This document shows positions 1-7,864 of a stretch of DNA of 64,000 nucleotides, piece after piece (position 1 is the first letter of the stretch; the number at the start of each line of letters is the position of its first letter). A model generated the notes under the pieces. The model made no database searches and was not told where the DNA came from. It saw nothing but the letters and a program-made list of their open reading frames with translations. Position numbers and translations under genes: made by a program. Origin of the DNA: Betaproteobacteria bacterium (GTDB lineage Bacteria > Pseudomonadota > Gammaproteobacteria > Burkholderiales > UBA3065); assembly GCA_027490755.1 (NCBI GenBank), contig JAIXXL010000024.1, forward strand, positions 1 to 64,000, given 5' to 3'.

Positions 1-3000
1 GGCGGTCATCGTCGAGGTTGGCTGGGTAGCCTGAGTCGGTGCTGGTGTTGGGGGTGGCGGTGTTGTTGGTGGCGAGGAAGACGTCGCCGGTGCCGTCGTC
101 CTTGATGTTGCCGGTGCCGGTTGCGGTGGCGCCGCCGGAGATTGCTGCGGTGAGGGTGAAGGTCTCACCGGTGTCCAGCGCGGTTTCCTGTTCTGGTGTG
201 AGCGGGGTGCGCACCACCAACTCGCCGGCGCCATTGAGAGCGACGGTGCCGCCGGTGTAGTTGACCCACGAGCCCAGCCCCGAATTCGCGAGGGGGTCGA
301 AGTACTGGAGCCCGGTGATGCCGCTCGAGGTGCCGTTGTTGAGGGTCAGGGACACCATATCGCCAGCGGTGCCGCTGACCGTGAAGGTGGCGTATGGCGA
401 ACCTTCATTGACGGTCGGGCTGCTGACGGTGAGTGTGCCCGCTGGGGGCACCGAGATGCTCAGCGTGGTGGTTGAGGTGTTCCCGTCACCGTCCTCGATG
501 GTGTAGACGAACGTGTCGGTAGGGCTGCCGATCACGCCTGCATTGGCCACATAGCTGTAGCTGCCATCGGCGTTCAGGGTCAGTGTGCCGTGGCTGCCGG
601 CAACCGCAACGCCGACCGACCCACTGATCGGGCTGGCGGTGCTGGAACCCGCCGCCACGCCGACCACGCCGCGGTTGGGGCTGGTCAGCTTGGGGCCGTC
701 GGCGCCAAAGGTGTCGTTGGTCTGCACGTTGCCGGTTCCGCTGCTGCCCGAGGTGACGCTGTTGGAGTCGGGTGCTGCGGTGGGTGCATCGTCGGTGATG
801 GTGACGGCGACGGTGTTGGTGACCGGGTTGCCTGATGCGTCGTATGTCGTCACGTTGATCACCTCGGCCGGGGCGCTGCCGCTGCGCGGCGAGGTCAGCG
901 TGTAGGTGAAGACTCCGGTCGACGCGTTGAGGGTCCATGTGCCGTAGGTGCCGGTGCCGCTCTGGTCAGTCGTGCCGAAGTTCTGCCCCGCCGGGGCCGT
1001 CAGCGCGACCGGGGCGGTCTCGCCGGTGCCCGCCGCATTGCTGCCCGTGGCCAAGTTGCTCTCAAGCACCGTCGGCCCGGCAAAGGCCGTTGGTACGTTG
1101 ATTGCGATGCCGTCGCTGTCGAGACCGTTGTTGGCATCACGAGACAGGATGGTGAGGAAGTCAGCACCGGCAAAGCCTGTATTTGGTGTGTATTGCAGGG
1201 CAGCGAGGTAGGCATTGATATCGGCCTGCGTGCCCGAGATGGTCACCTCCCCGCTGCCGTTGCCACTGATGGTCAGGGCGCCGGTAAAGGCCGAGGAGAG
1301 GGTGCCGTTGTCGACGCGCAGCGTCACCGAGCTGAGGTTGTTGTCGGCATCGCCAACGGAGACAGCAGTGCCGCCGGTGAATGAATATGGCGTGTTCGGG
1401 GCAACAGTGACCGTGCTCGGGAAACTGTTCACCGGCACCTCGTTACTGCCCGTGATGTTGAAGGTCAGGGTCGCATCCGTAGCGCTGGTGGCGCTGTTGG
1501 CGTCCTTGATGTTGTAGCGGAAGGTCTCGGTGACGGTTGCGCCCTCGGCCAGCGCGTTGACCGCCGTCTGCTGGCCGGCAGTCACGCCGATGGTGTACTG
1601 GTAGCTGCCATCAGCACCCAGCACCAGGTTGCCGTAGGTGCCCACCACGGTGGTGCCGCCCGATGCAGGGGTCGAGCCTGCCGCAACCGCTGTCGTTGCC
1701 GAAGCGATACCGACCAGAGCCACGGTGCGAGTGTCGCCGCTGTCGACATCGGTGTCGTTCGGCAACACATTGCCCGACGCCGTGGTGGTGACGTCCTCTT
1801 TCAGCAGGGTGCCGTCGGTGTCATTGACCGCGACCGGGCGGTCGTTGGTGCCCTGGATGGTGATGGTCAGGCGCGCCTCGGATGTGCCGATCGGGCTGAG
1901 CAGATTCTTGGTCTGGTAGACGAAGGTCTCGGTCAATGTCTGGCCCACCGCCAGCGCATTCACCGTCGCATTGGCGTCGTTGACGGTATACGTGTACGCG
2001 CCGAGGTCATTGATGGTGAGGCTGCCGTAAAGGCCGCTGATGGTCGCGGAATTGGTGGTCACGCGCCCATTGCTTGCTGTGTCCACCGTGGTGAAGGTGC
2101 CCGAGCCATCGTCCAGGCCGACCTTTGCGACGTATCCGGTGCCAATGACGTTGGACGCCGCCGCAACGCTCTCCTTGTCGTTGGAAAGAACGTTACCGGT
2201 GGCGGTGGCGCCGGCGTCGGCTGTATCGCCCCCAGTCTGCACACCGGCCTCGCGTGCGGTGTCGGTATCGTTGGTGAGCACGGGGTCGTTGCTGCCTGTG
2301 CCGAGGACGGTGATGTAAAGGGTGCTGCTGCCGATGACACCCTGACTGTCTTGAAGCGTGTAGTCGAACTCCTCGATCGCCGACTGCCCCGCCGAAAGCA
2401 ATGTATTGTCGGTCGTCGGGGTGTAGGTGTAGCTGCCGTCGCCGTTAAGGACCAGTGTGCCGTGCCTGCCGGTCACGGTCGATCCGCCCGCCGCGGTGAA
2501 CGACAGGGTCGATCCGTTGGTGGAGGTGATGACGGCGTCCACAACGACCGAGGTCGGGTTGCCCGAGGCGTCGTAGTCGACGCTACTGATCTTTGTTCCA
2601 GCCGGCACGCCGGTGCCGCTGACCGACATCCCCTCCGCCACACTGCCGCTGATCGAGGCAAGCGTGAGACTGACGGTGGAGGAACCGCCGGTGGTGGCCG
2701 TCCCGACAGAAGCGGTCTTCATGCCACTTGTGTTCTCGGTCAGGCTGGTGGAGTTCTCGAAACCCACCGAGCTATTCGCCGTGAAGAACGTCGCGATATC
2801 GGTGATGCTGGTGTAGCTGATGGTCCCGCCAGAGCCGCTGTTGTAGTACTTGGCAGCCGTGCCGCTTAGCAGGATGTCGTAGGTGTTGGCGACGGAATCG
2901 ACCAGAGTCTTGGAACTGAGTGTGACCTGGTTGCCGGCGCTGTCGTAAACCGCCCGGAAGGTTCCGCCGACGCTCACGTACAGGGCCCGCCCGCTAAGAT

Positions 3001-5032
3001 TGGCCGAGAAACCCGTGTCTCCACTGAATGTGAGCTTGCTGGCGCCGGCCGAAGTCGTGAGGCCCGAAATGATTGCAGAGCCTGTCAGGCCGACGATCGA
3101 CTTGCTGTCGCCAGTGTCCACGTCGGTGTCGTTGGGGAGCACGTTGCCGGTGGCGCTGAATCCGGTTGAGGCGAAGCCACTGCCGGCCAGGGTCGTGCTT
3201 TCCTTGGCCGTGTTGTAGTCGGGGTTGCCGACCGGTGCGTCATCGGTGCCGTTGATGCGGATGGTCAGCGTGGCGGTCGCGGTGCCGCCGTTGCCGTCGC
3301 TGGCGCGATAGGTGAAGACGTCGGTCAGGCTGGAGCCGACCTGCAGAGCGTTGACAGTCGTGTTGCTGTTGTTGACCACGTAGCTGTACGAGCCGTCGGC
3401 ACCAAGCGTGAGCGTTCCGTAAAGGCCTGCTACCGTGGTGCCGTTGGCCGATGTGGTGCCAGATGTCACCGTTGCCAGCGCGGCGCTGCTGACCCCGATG
3501 GACGTCACCGTGAGCGTGTTGCTGTTGGCATCGGTGTCGTTGGTGAGCACGTTGCCGGCGGCGTTTACTGTTGCCACCGGAGTGGTGGTGGCGACGAAGC
3601 CGGCCTCCTTGGCAGCGGTGGTCCCGTTGGTACCGTCGGCGGTGTCGTTGTTGGTGACTGGTGCGCTGTTGACCGGCAGCAGCGAGTTCAAAGCGCTGTC
3701 GACCCGGTCGGACGAGGAGCCGACCGTGGAGTAGGTCACCGATCCACGGGTGAGGCCGTCGAAGGTGTTGTTCAACGTGACGGTAGTACTGCGTGCCGCA
3801 ATCTGCGCGGTGAACCAAGCCTGGTCGACCACCAGCAAGAAGCCCCTGTTGTCGGCGACGTTGTTGTCGGCATCACTGTTGCCGTCGGCCTGTGCGGTGG
3901 CTAGGTCTACGAAACTCGAGTCTGTCCAGAAGTAAAAGCCGCGGACCACGCCGCCTGACTTGATGGGCCGGCTGATCCAGCCGAAGTAAGTGGTGCCACC
4001 GATGTTGATGCCGATCGCCGACACGTCGTTGCCGTTGAAAGTACCCCCCCCGGTGCCGTCGTTGATCGAGCTGGCGCCCGAGCCCACGATGTCAAAGTTG
4101 TGGCTGCTCTGCTCTTTCGCGGCATTGGTCTCGCCGAGGTTGCCCTCGAGTATGTTGTTACTGTTGAGGTCGTAGACCATCCGGTAGGCATTTGTGAAGC
4201 TAAGCGACGCGTGCTCCACCACAACACTCACGCCATCGATCTCGAGGCGCGCGTAGTCGGATTCGGTGCGCGTGCGGTCGAGTTGCGCTTCGTTGACGTC
4301 GAGCCCGAGAACACGTGCGGCGAACAGTTCGCCCTCGTCGCCCCCGCTGTCGTGATCCCCGTTCAGGCGCTGGTCGATGGCGTGGCCATATTCCTCCAGC
4401 AGCACGCGGCCGATCCACTCAGCACCGGCTCCGTCATTCAGCCAGTCGCGGTTCAGATAGATGCGCTCGTTGCCATCCGGCCCGGCAGCGGCATAAGCCG
4501 CCAGGTGGCCGCCCAACTGCTCGTTCGAGAGCAGCCCGATGGATACCTGCAGGCTGCCACCGCGAAGCTGCTCGCGCAACGCGCTCAGGTTCGCATCGAA
4601 CACGGCCTGATCGGTGCCGGCGTTGCCGAACACGTCTCGCATGAGCGAATCGAAGTCATCGCGCTCGGCGAGCGCCGCCAGTTGCGCCTGCAGTTGTTGC
4701 TCGGCGAGTGGGCGCTGCGCGGCGACTGCCGTCTCGGCGTCGCCGGCGTCTGTGTCAGGCACGGTCTCGCGTGAGAGCAGCGACCGTGCGGGCGAGCCCG
4801 AAATGGCTTCCGCGCCCGTATCACTAGCGTCAATGACCGACTTTTCTGTGGCCTGAGCGGATGCCGCGGCGACAGGCAGGGGGGTAGTCTCAGGACGAGC
4901 GAGGGCATCTGCTGCATGCTCGGCCATCGCATCTACGGTAGTCGCCACTGCGGCCCCGTCGAACATCATGCGTGGCTCAAGGCGCCAGATCTGCGGCCGG
5001 GTGGTCTTGAGGCCTTTTGGCGTGTTCTGCAT
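1..5032 (-). CDS. Giant LEPR/VCBS-repeat surface adhesin (C-terminus beyond window)
   Basis: This reading frame is open from the ATG at 5032 through the left edge, giving at least 1677 codons. Residues 18-26 read LEPRMMFDG, the LEPR motif that heads many giant bacterial surface proteins. About residues 210-217 contain EEYGHAID followed by a DxxLN...GDEG stretch, which looks like a metalloprotease helix whose first His is replaced by Glu. From about residue 450 come VCBS/cadherin-like units marked by repeated DxxPVxxND and NVLxNDTD phrases and ending in ITVxGTND-type linkers. The protein is Thr, Ser, Asp and Gly rich with almost no Cys, as expected for a secreted adhesin. The start has AGGAG at 5045-5041, eight bases upstream. 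The upstream genes encode an adaptor and a TolC-like channel, suggesting one-step export. Any C-terminal secretion signal lies outside the window. Adhesin function is inferred. Confidence 0.9.
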   Translation of the reverse strand, partial: MQNTPKGLKTTRPQIWRLEPRMMFDGAAVATTVDAMAEHAADALARPETTPLPVAAASAQATEKSVIDASDTGAEAISGSPARSLLSRETVPDTDAGDAETAVAAQRPLAEQQLQAQLAALAERDDFDSLMRDVFGNAGTDQAVFDANLSALREQLRGGSLQVSIGLLSNEQLGGHLAAYAAAGPDGNERIYLNRDWLNDGAGAEWIGRVLLEEYGHAIDQRLNGDHDSGGDEGELFAARVLGLDVNEAQLDRTRTESDYARLEIDGVSVVVEHASLSFTNAYRMVYDLNSNNILEGNLGETNAAKEQSSHNFDIVGSGASSINDGTGGGTFNGNDVSAIGINIGGTTYFGWISRPIKSGGVVRGFYFWTDSSFVDLATAQADGNSDADNNVADNRGFLLVVDQAWFTAQIAARSTTVTLNNTFDGLTRGSVTYSTVGSSSDRVDSALNSLLPVNSAPVTNNDTADGTNGTTAAKEAGFVATTTPVATVNAAGNVLTNDTDANSNTLTVTSIGVSSAALATVTSGTTSANGTTVAGLYGTLTLGADGSYSYVVNNSNTTVNALQVGSSLTDVFTYRASDGNGGTATATLTIRINGTDDAPVGNPDYNTAKESTTLAGSGFASTGFSATGNVLPNDTDVDTGDSKSIVGLTGSAIISGLTTSAGASKLTFSGDTGFSANLSGRALYVSVGGTFRAVYDSAGNQVTLSSKTLVDSVANTYDILLSGTAAKYYNSGSGGTISYTSITDIATFFTANSSVGFENSTSLTENTSGMKTASVGTATTGGSSTVSLTLASISGSVAEGMSVSGTGVPAGTKISSVDYDASGNPTSVVVDAVITSTNGSTLSFTAAGGSTVTGRHGTLVLNGDGSYTYTPTTDNTLLSAGQSAIEEFDYTLQDSQGVIGSSTLYITVLGTGSNDPVLTNDTDTAREAGVQTGGDTADAGATATGNVLSNDKESVAAASNVIGTGYVAKVGLDDGSGTFTTVDTASNGRVTTNSATISGLYGSLTINDLGAYTYTVNDANATVNALAVGQTLTETFVYQTKNLLSPIGTSEARLTITIQGTNDRPVAVNDTDGTLLKEDVTTTASGNVLPNDTDVDSGDTRTVALVGIASATTAVAAGSTPASGGTTVVGTYGNLVLGADGSYQYTIGVTAGQQTAVNALAEGATVTETFRYNIKDANSATSATDATLTFNITGSNEVPVNSFPSTVTVAPNTPYSFTGGTAVSVGDADNNLSSVTLRVDNGTLSSAFTGALTISGNGSGEVTISGTQADINAYLAALQYTPNTGFAGADFLTILSRDANNGLDSDGIAINVPTAFAGPTVLESNLATGSNAAGTGETAPVALTAPAGQNFGTTDQSGTGTYGTWTLNASTGVFTYTLTSPRSGSAPAEVINVTTYDASGNPVTNTVAVTITDDAPTAAPDSNSVTSGSSGTGNVQTNDTFGADGPKLTSPNRGVVGVAAGSSTASPISGSVGVAVAGSHGTLTLNADGSYSYVANAGVIGSPTDTFVYTIEDGDGNTSTTTLSISVPPAGTLTVSSPTVNEGSPYATFTVSGTAGDMVSLTLNNGTSSGITGLQYFDPLANSGLGSWVNYTGGTVALNGAGELVVRTPLTPEQETALDTGETFTLTAAISGGATATGTGNIKDDGTGDVFLATNNTATPNTSTDSGYPANLDDDR

Positions 5033-5033
5033 T

Positions 5034-5064
5034 GCACTTGCTCCTGATGACACTGAGCAAGCGC
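5034..5064 (-). promoter_or_regulatory. Shine-Dalgarno-sequestering hairpin, putative riboswitch expression platform
   Basis: On the minus strand GCGCUUGCUC (5064-5055) can pair with GAGCAAGUGC (5043-5034), forming a ten-bp stem with one G-U pair and an 11-base loop. The 3' arm takes in the GAG of the AGGAG Shine-Dalgarno (5045-5041) and ends two bases before the ATG. The same CUUGCUC strand can instead pair with GAGCAAG at 5161-5155 on the 5' side of the aptamer. The two pairings are mutually exclusive, so c-di-GMP binding would be expected to free the ribosome site. The pairing is seen in the sequence; the ON direction is inferred. Confidence 0.7.
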
Positions 5065-5165
5065 GATGAACGGATCGCTGCCGGTAACCCCGCTACCCGT
5101 GGCCGAAGCCCTTGGGCCGGAGGTTTTGCGTCCCACCCTCTCGGGTGGTTTGCCCTTGCTCGCCG
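5055..5165 (-). promoter_or_regulatory. Cyclic di-GMP class I (GEMM-I) riboswitch aptamer
   Basis: Read on the minus strand, this leader contains the conserved blocks of the GEMM-I aptamer in the right order and spacing. GGCAAACC is at 5154-5147. A six-bp stem closed by a GAGA (GNRA) tetraloop follows at 5148-5133. GGGACGCAAA is at 5134-5125, then CCTCCGGCC, and a second arm ends in GTAGCGGGGTTACCG at 5096-5082. These blocks match the well known Vibrio Vc2 aptamer almost base for base as I remember it. The aptamer sits about 35 bases upstream of the adhesin Shine-Dalgarno. A GAGCAAG strand at 5161-5155 can pair with CTTGCTC at 5061-5055 and close the whole element. Ligand identity is from family knowledge, not measured here. 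Confidence 0.93.
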
Positions 5166-5305
5166 GTGGGCCCGATACGGGCCATTTCCCACATTAAATC
5201 ATTGCGATTGCGCGCTTGGTGCACGCGCCGAAGGAATCTCGCTACAAGCAAACTTGTTTCATGCGCGAAGCGTGAAATCCTTCATCGCTTGTTTCGGGAT
5301 ACACG

Positions 5306-6058
5306 TCAGCGACCCGGAGCACTCAGCAGGATCCTCCCGCTCATGCCGGGCAACAGTTCCTGAAACTGGCCATCGATCACTGCTGCGGCCTTGACCGACT
5401 GGCTGAGCGGGTCCACCCGGGGCGCGATGCGCGATAACTTGACCGGATAGACGCGGCCGGTGTCCTCGATGCGCACCTGGAACCTGTGCCCCGGCTTCAG
5501 CCAGCTTAGCCAGCGGGATGGAACGATGAATTCGAGCTCCAGCTGGCTGTCGTCGATGATCTCCATCAGCGCCTGCCCGGGCTGCACGAACTGTTGCTCA
5601 CGCACTTTCTGTTCGCCTGCCCGGCCGCTGAAGGGCGCCTTCACCGCGCACTTGTCGAGTGTCGCCTGCAGGTAGGCTACGTCGGCCTGCGCCTTGTCAA
5701 CCTCGGCCTTGCTGTTCTTCAGCTCGACCTGGCCGACCGCTTTCAGGTCGGCCATACGCTGGTTGCCCTCGAAGGTATTGCGCGCGCTGTCCAGCTGGGC
5801 CGCGGCCTTCTGCAATTGCGCAGCCTGCAGCACGCAGTCGAACTGGATCAGGATCTGCCCAGTGGCGAAGCGTTCGCCCTCGCGCACCGAGATCCTGTCG
5901 ATCTTGGCTCCCAGTTCCGATGCCAAGGTGGTGTAACGCACCGGCGCCAGCTGTGCCCGCATCTCGTTGCGTTCCAGCGAGTAACCCGCGGCCGCATCTG
6001 CTCCGGCAGTCAGCGTTGTCAAAGCGCAGACGACTCCGACACGAAAAAAGCTCCGCAT
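5306..6058 (-). CDS. HlyD/RND-type periplasmic adaptor (membrane fusion protein)
   Basis: About 250 residues. The N-terminus is a signal peptide (RSFFRVGVVCALTTLTAGADA). Two half lipoyl/barrel-sandwich motifs, around IDRISVREGERFATGQ and GRAGEQKVREQQFVQPGQ, flank a coiled-coil hairpin rich in Ala, Gln, Lys and Glu. This is the architecture of adaptors that connect an inner-membrane pump to a TolC-like channel. It has a cleavable-type signal rather than the longer anchor of classical HlyD. I chose the ATG at 6058, four bases after the stop of the upstream gene; a TTG ten codons earlier (6088) would overlap it and put extra charged residues before the signal peptide. It lies between the outer-membrane gene and the adhesin on the same strand, so a role in adhesin export is likely. 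No ABC ATPase is present in the window. Confidence 0.85.
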   Translation of the reverse strand: MRSFFRVGVVCALTTLTAGADAAAGYSLERNEMRAQLAPVRYTTLASELGAKIDRISVREGERFATGQILIQFDCVLQAAQLQKAAAQLDSARNTFEGNQRMADLKAVGQVELKNSKAEVDKAQADVAYLQATLDKCAVKAPFSGRAGEQKVREQQFVQPGQALMEIIDDSQLELEFIVPSRWLSWLKPGHRFQVRIEDTGRVYPVKLSRIAPRVDPLSQSVKAAAVIDGQFQELLPGMSGRILLSAPGR

Positions 6059-6062
6059 GGGA

Positions 6063-7685
6063 TCAGGAAGCTTGAGGTGCGTCGACAACGGCCGAGGGTG
6101 CCGTTGGCGCCTTCTCTTCTAACACCTCACGTGACGATTCCGGCCCGGCTGGTGGCGCGTCGTCTGCCGAGCGCGGCGCCCCTTCAGGCGCGACTTCCGG
6201 TTCGCCGACGTCGATGCCCCTTGCCATCCAACCGTCGATCGCCTGCTGGACCTCTTCAAGAGATGCTGAATCGACAGCGGGTAATTCCGGCTCTAGCCCG
6301 AGCGTCGACTGCACGCGGGCGGTCGCCTCCTGCACCTTGGCCATCGACTGATAGCGGCGCACGTTGCTCAGGATCGCGGTCACGCTGGCGGCGATTCGCT
6401 CCAGCTCGCCGGTCATCTGGCCCTGCTGTTGCCCTGCCACGACCTCTGACAATTCGTTATCCACCTTGAAGATGGCTTCGGAGCGGCGGTATTGGCGTAG
6501 GGCATCGTCGTACTGGTACCTGACCAGATGGACCTGGGTCAGGACCGTCATCTGCAAGGCCATCCGCTTGGCTTGCGCCACCTGCTCGTTCTTTTCGGCA
6601 GAACGCATCTGGATGGGGCCGGAGAGCAGGTTGAAGAGGTTGGTGCTGACGCGCACACCGGCCTCGTTCCAGCGGTCATTCAGCAGGAACCGGTCGTCGT
6701 TGTACTTGGCGCCGTAGTCGAAACTGATGCCGGGAAGCAGACGGAGCAGAGCCTTGCGCGTGTCGTTGGCGGCGATGCGGGCGTTGTAGAACGACTCCCG
6801 CAGGTCGGCGTTGCGGACCAGCGCCATCTCCTCGAAGCGCTCAATATTGCCGCTCAACGGAGCCGGCTCGCTGCCAGACGGTTCGATCAGGCGCACATCG
6901 ATGCCGGGGGTTGTGCCGATCAGGTTGGCCAGGTCGATGCGTGCGCTGGCCAGTTCGCGCTCGACGCTCTCTACCAGGCGCAGGTTCTCGAGCAGGTTGC
7001 GTTGGTAGCGCAGCGCTTCGACCGGCGCCTTGACGCGCTCTTCGGTGACCTTGCGCGAATTGGCCAGAGCGCGTTCGGCATCGACGATGGTCTCGCGCAC
7101 GCGGTTGCCCAACGATTCAGCCGCCAGTGCTCGCCAGTAGGCGGTCCGCACGTTCTGGATGAGCGTGTGCATGGCCTTGCGGCGGCGCTCGCTCGCGATC
7201 AGCAGGCGGTCAGCGTTCTGCTTGGCGGTGTAGTAACTGGCGCCAAAGTCGAGGAGGTTCCACGACAGCGTCAGGTCGTAGGTCATGAAGTTACGTTCGC
7301 TGGAGAGGAACGGTGTGCTGTTTGAAAAAGAACCCGGCTGGCTCGGGTCCGCCGAGAAACGCACGTTGTCATTGTCGCGGCTGCTGTAGCCGGCGTTGGC
7401 CAACAGCTTGGGCAGCATGTCGAACTGGCCAGCCTGCAGCTGGCTCGCGGCAAGCGACTGCTCGAGCAGCCGGGTGCGCTGGTCAAGGTTGTACTTCAGC
7501 GCCCGTGCGATGGCTTCGTTCAGTGTGAGCGAGGATCCGAGCGGCGTCTGCCCTGCAAATGCGGCCTGGCGGTCAGAATCGTTCGTGGTCTTTAGCAGCG
7601 TTTGTTCGAGCGGCTTCGGCTGGATCGCGCAGCCGGAGAGGGTGGCCAGCGACAGGGCCAGCAAGATGGGCGCAGGGTTTCTCAA
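6063..7685 (-). CDS. TolC-family outer membrane lipoprotein
   Basis: A 540-residue outer-membrane efflux protein. The N-terminus carries a lipoprotein signal with lipobox LSGC, so the mature chain should start at Cys19. After it come two OEP-type repeats of long amphipathic helices rich in Ala, Arg, Leu and Gln, plus strands such as YDLTLSWNLLDFG and AGVRVSTNLFNLLSG that fit beta-barrel segments. The last 60 residues are an acidic, Pro/Ala-rich tail. The start is a TTG at 7685; there is no in-frame ATG or GTG between it and an upstream stop at -9 codons, and it places the lipobox correctly. It is the first gene of the minus-strand unit with the adaptor and the adhesin, and probably forms the exit channel. 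It is divergent from dnaB. Confidence 0.87.
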   Translation of the reverse strand: MRNPAPILLALSLATLSGCAIQPKPLEQTLLKTTNDSDRQAAFAGQTPLGSSLTLNEAIARALKYNLDQRTRLLEQSLAASQLQAGQFDMLPKLLANAGYSSRDNDNVRFSADPSQPGSFSNSTPFLSSERNFMTYDLTLSWNLLDFGASYYTAKQNADRLLIASERRRKAMHTLIQNVRTAYWRALAAESLGNRVRETIVDAERALANSRKVTEERVKAPVEALRYQRNLLENLRLVESVERELASARIDLANLIGTTPGIDVRLIEPSGSEPAPLSGNIERFEEMALVRNADLRESFYNARIAANDTRKALLRLLPGISFDYGAKYNDDRFLLNDRWNEAGVRVSTNLFNLLSGPIQMRSAEKNEQVAQAKRMALQMTVLTQVHLVRYQYDDALRQYRRSEAIFKVDNELSEVVAGQQQGQMTGELERIAASVTAILSNVRRYQSMAKVQEATARVQSTLGLEPELPAVDSASLEEVQQAIDGWMARGIDVGEPEVAPEGAPRSADDAPPAGPESSREVLEEKAPTAPSAVVDAPQAS

Positions 7686-7852
7686 GCGGTGTCCGTTTTG
7701 GCAGTTCGATTAGCCGAACGCTCGGGCTGACTCGATTGTTGTGGCTGTCTTTTTATGAGCGATCCATCGATTAACGGCGCTACGGCTGCATGTTTTACAG
7801 AAGTTTTTCGGGGTTCGCTACTGATCGGGAAATCCGCTGGCCGGTGGCCTGT

Positions 7853-7858
7853 TAACCT
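7853..7858 (+). promoter_or_regulatory. -10-like hexamer for dnaB (possible leaderless start)
   Basis: TAACCT lies six bases before the dnaB ATG at 7865 and there is no Shine-Dalgarno. This would put the transcription start at or next to the ATG. No clear -35 is visible. The rest of the 7686-7864 gap holds the divergent promoter region for the TolC-like gene, where I could not assign elements. Confidence 0.4.
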
Positions 7859-7864
7859 TTGCGT

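Noticed and set aside
7780..7800. CTGTAAAACATGCAG-like LexA box between the TolC-like gene and dnaB
   Set aside because: Spacing is CTGT-N7-GCAG rather than CTGT-N8-ACAG, and it lies before genes not normally in the SOS regulon.
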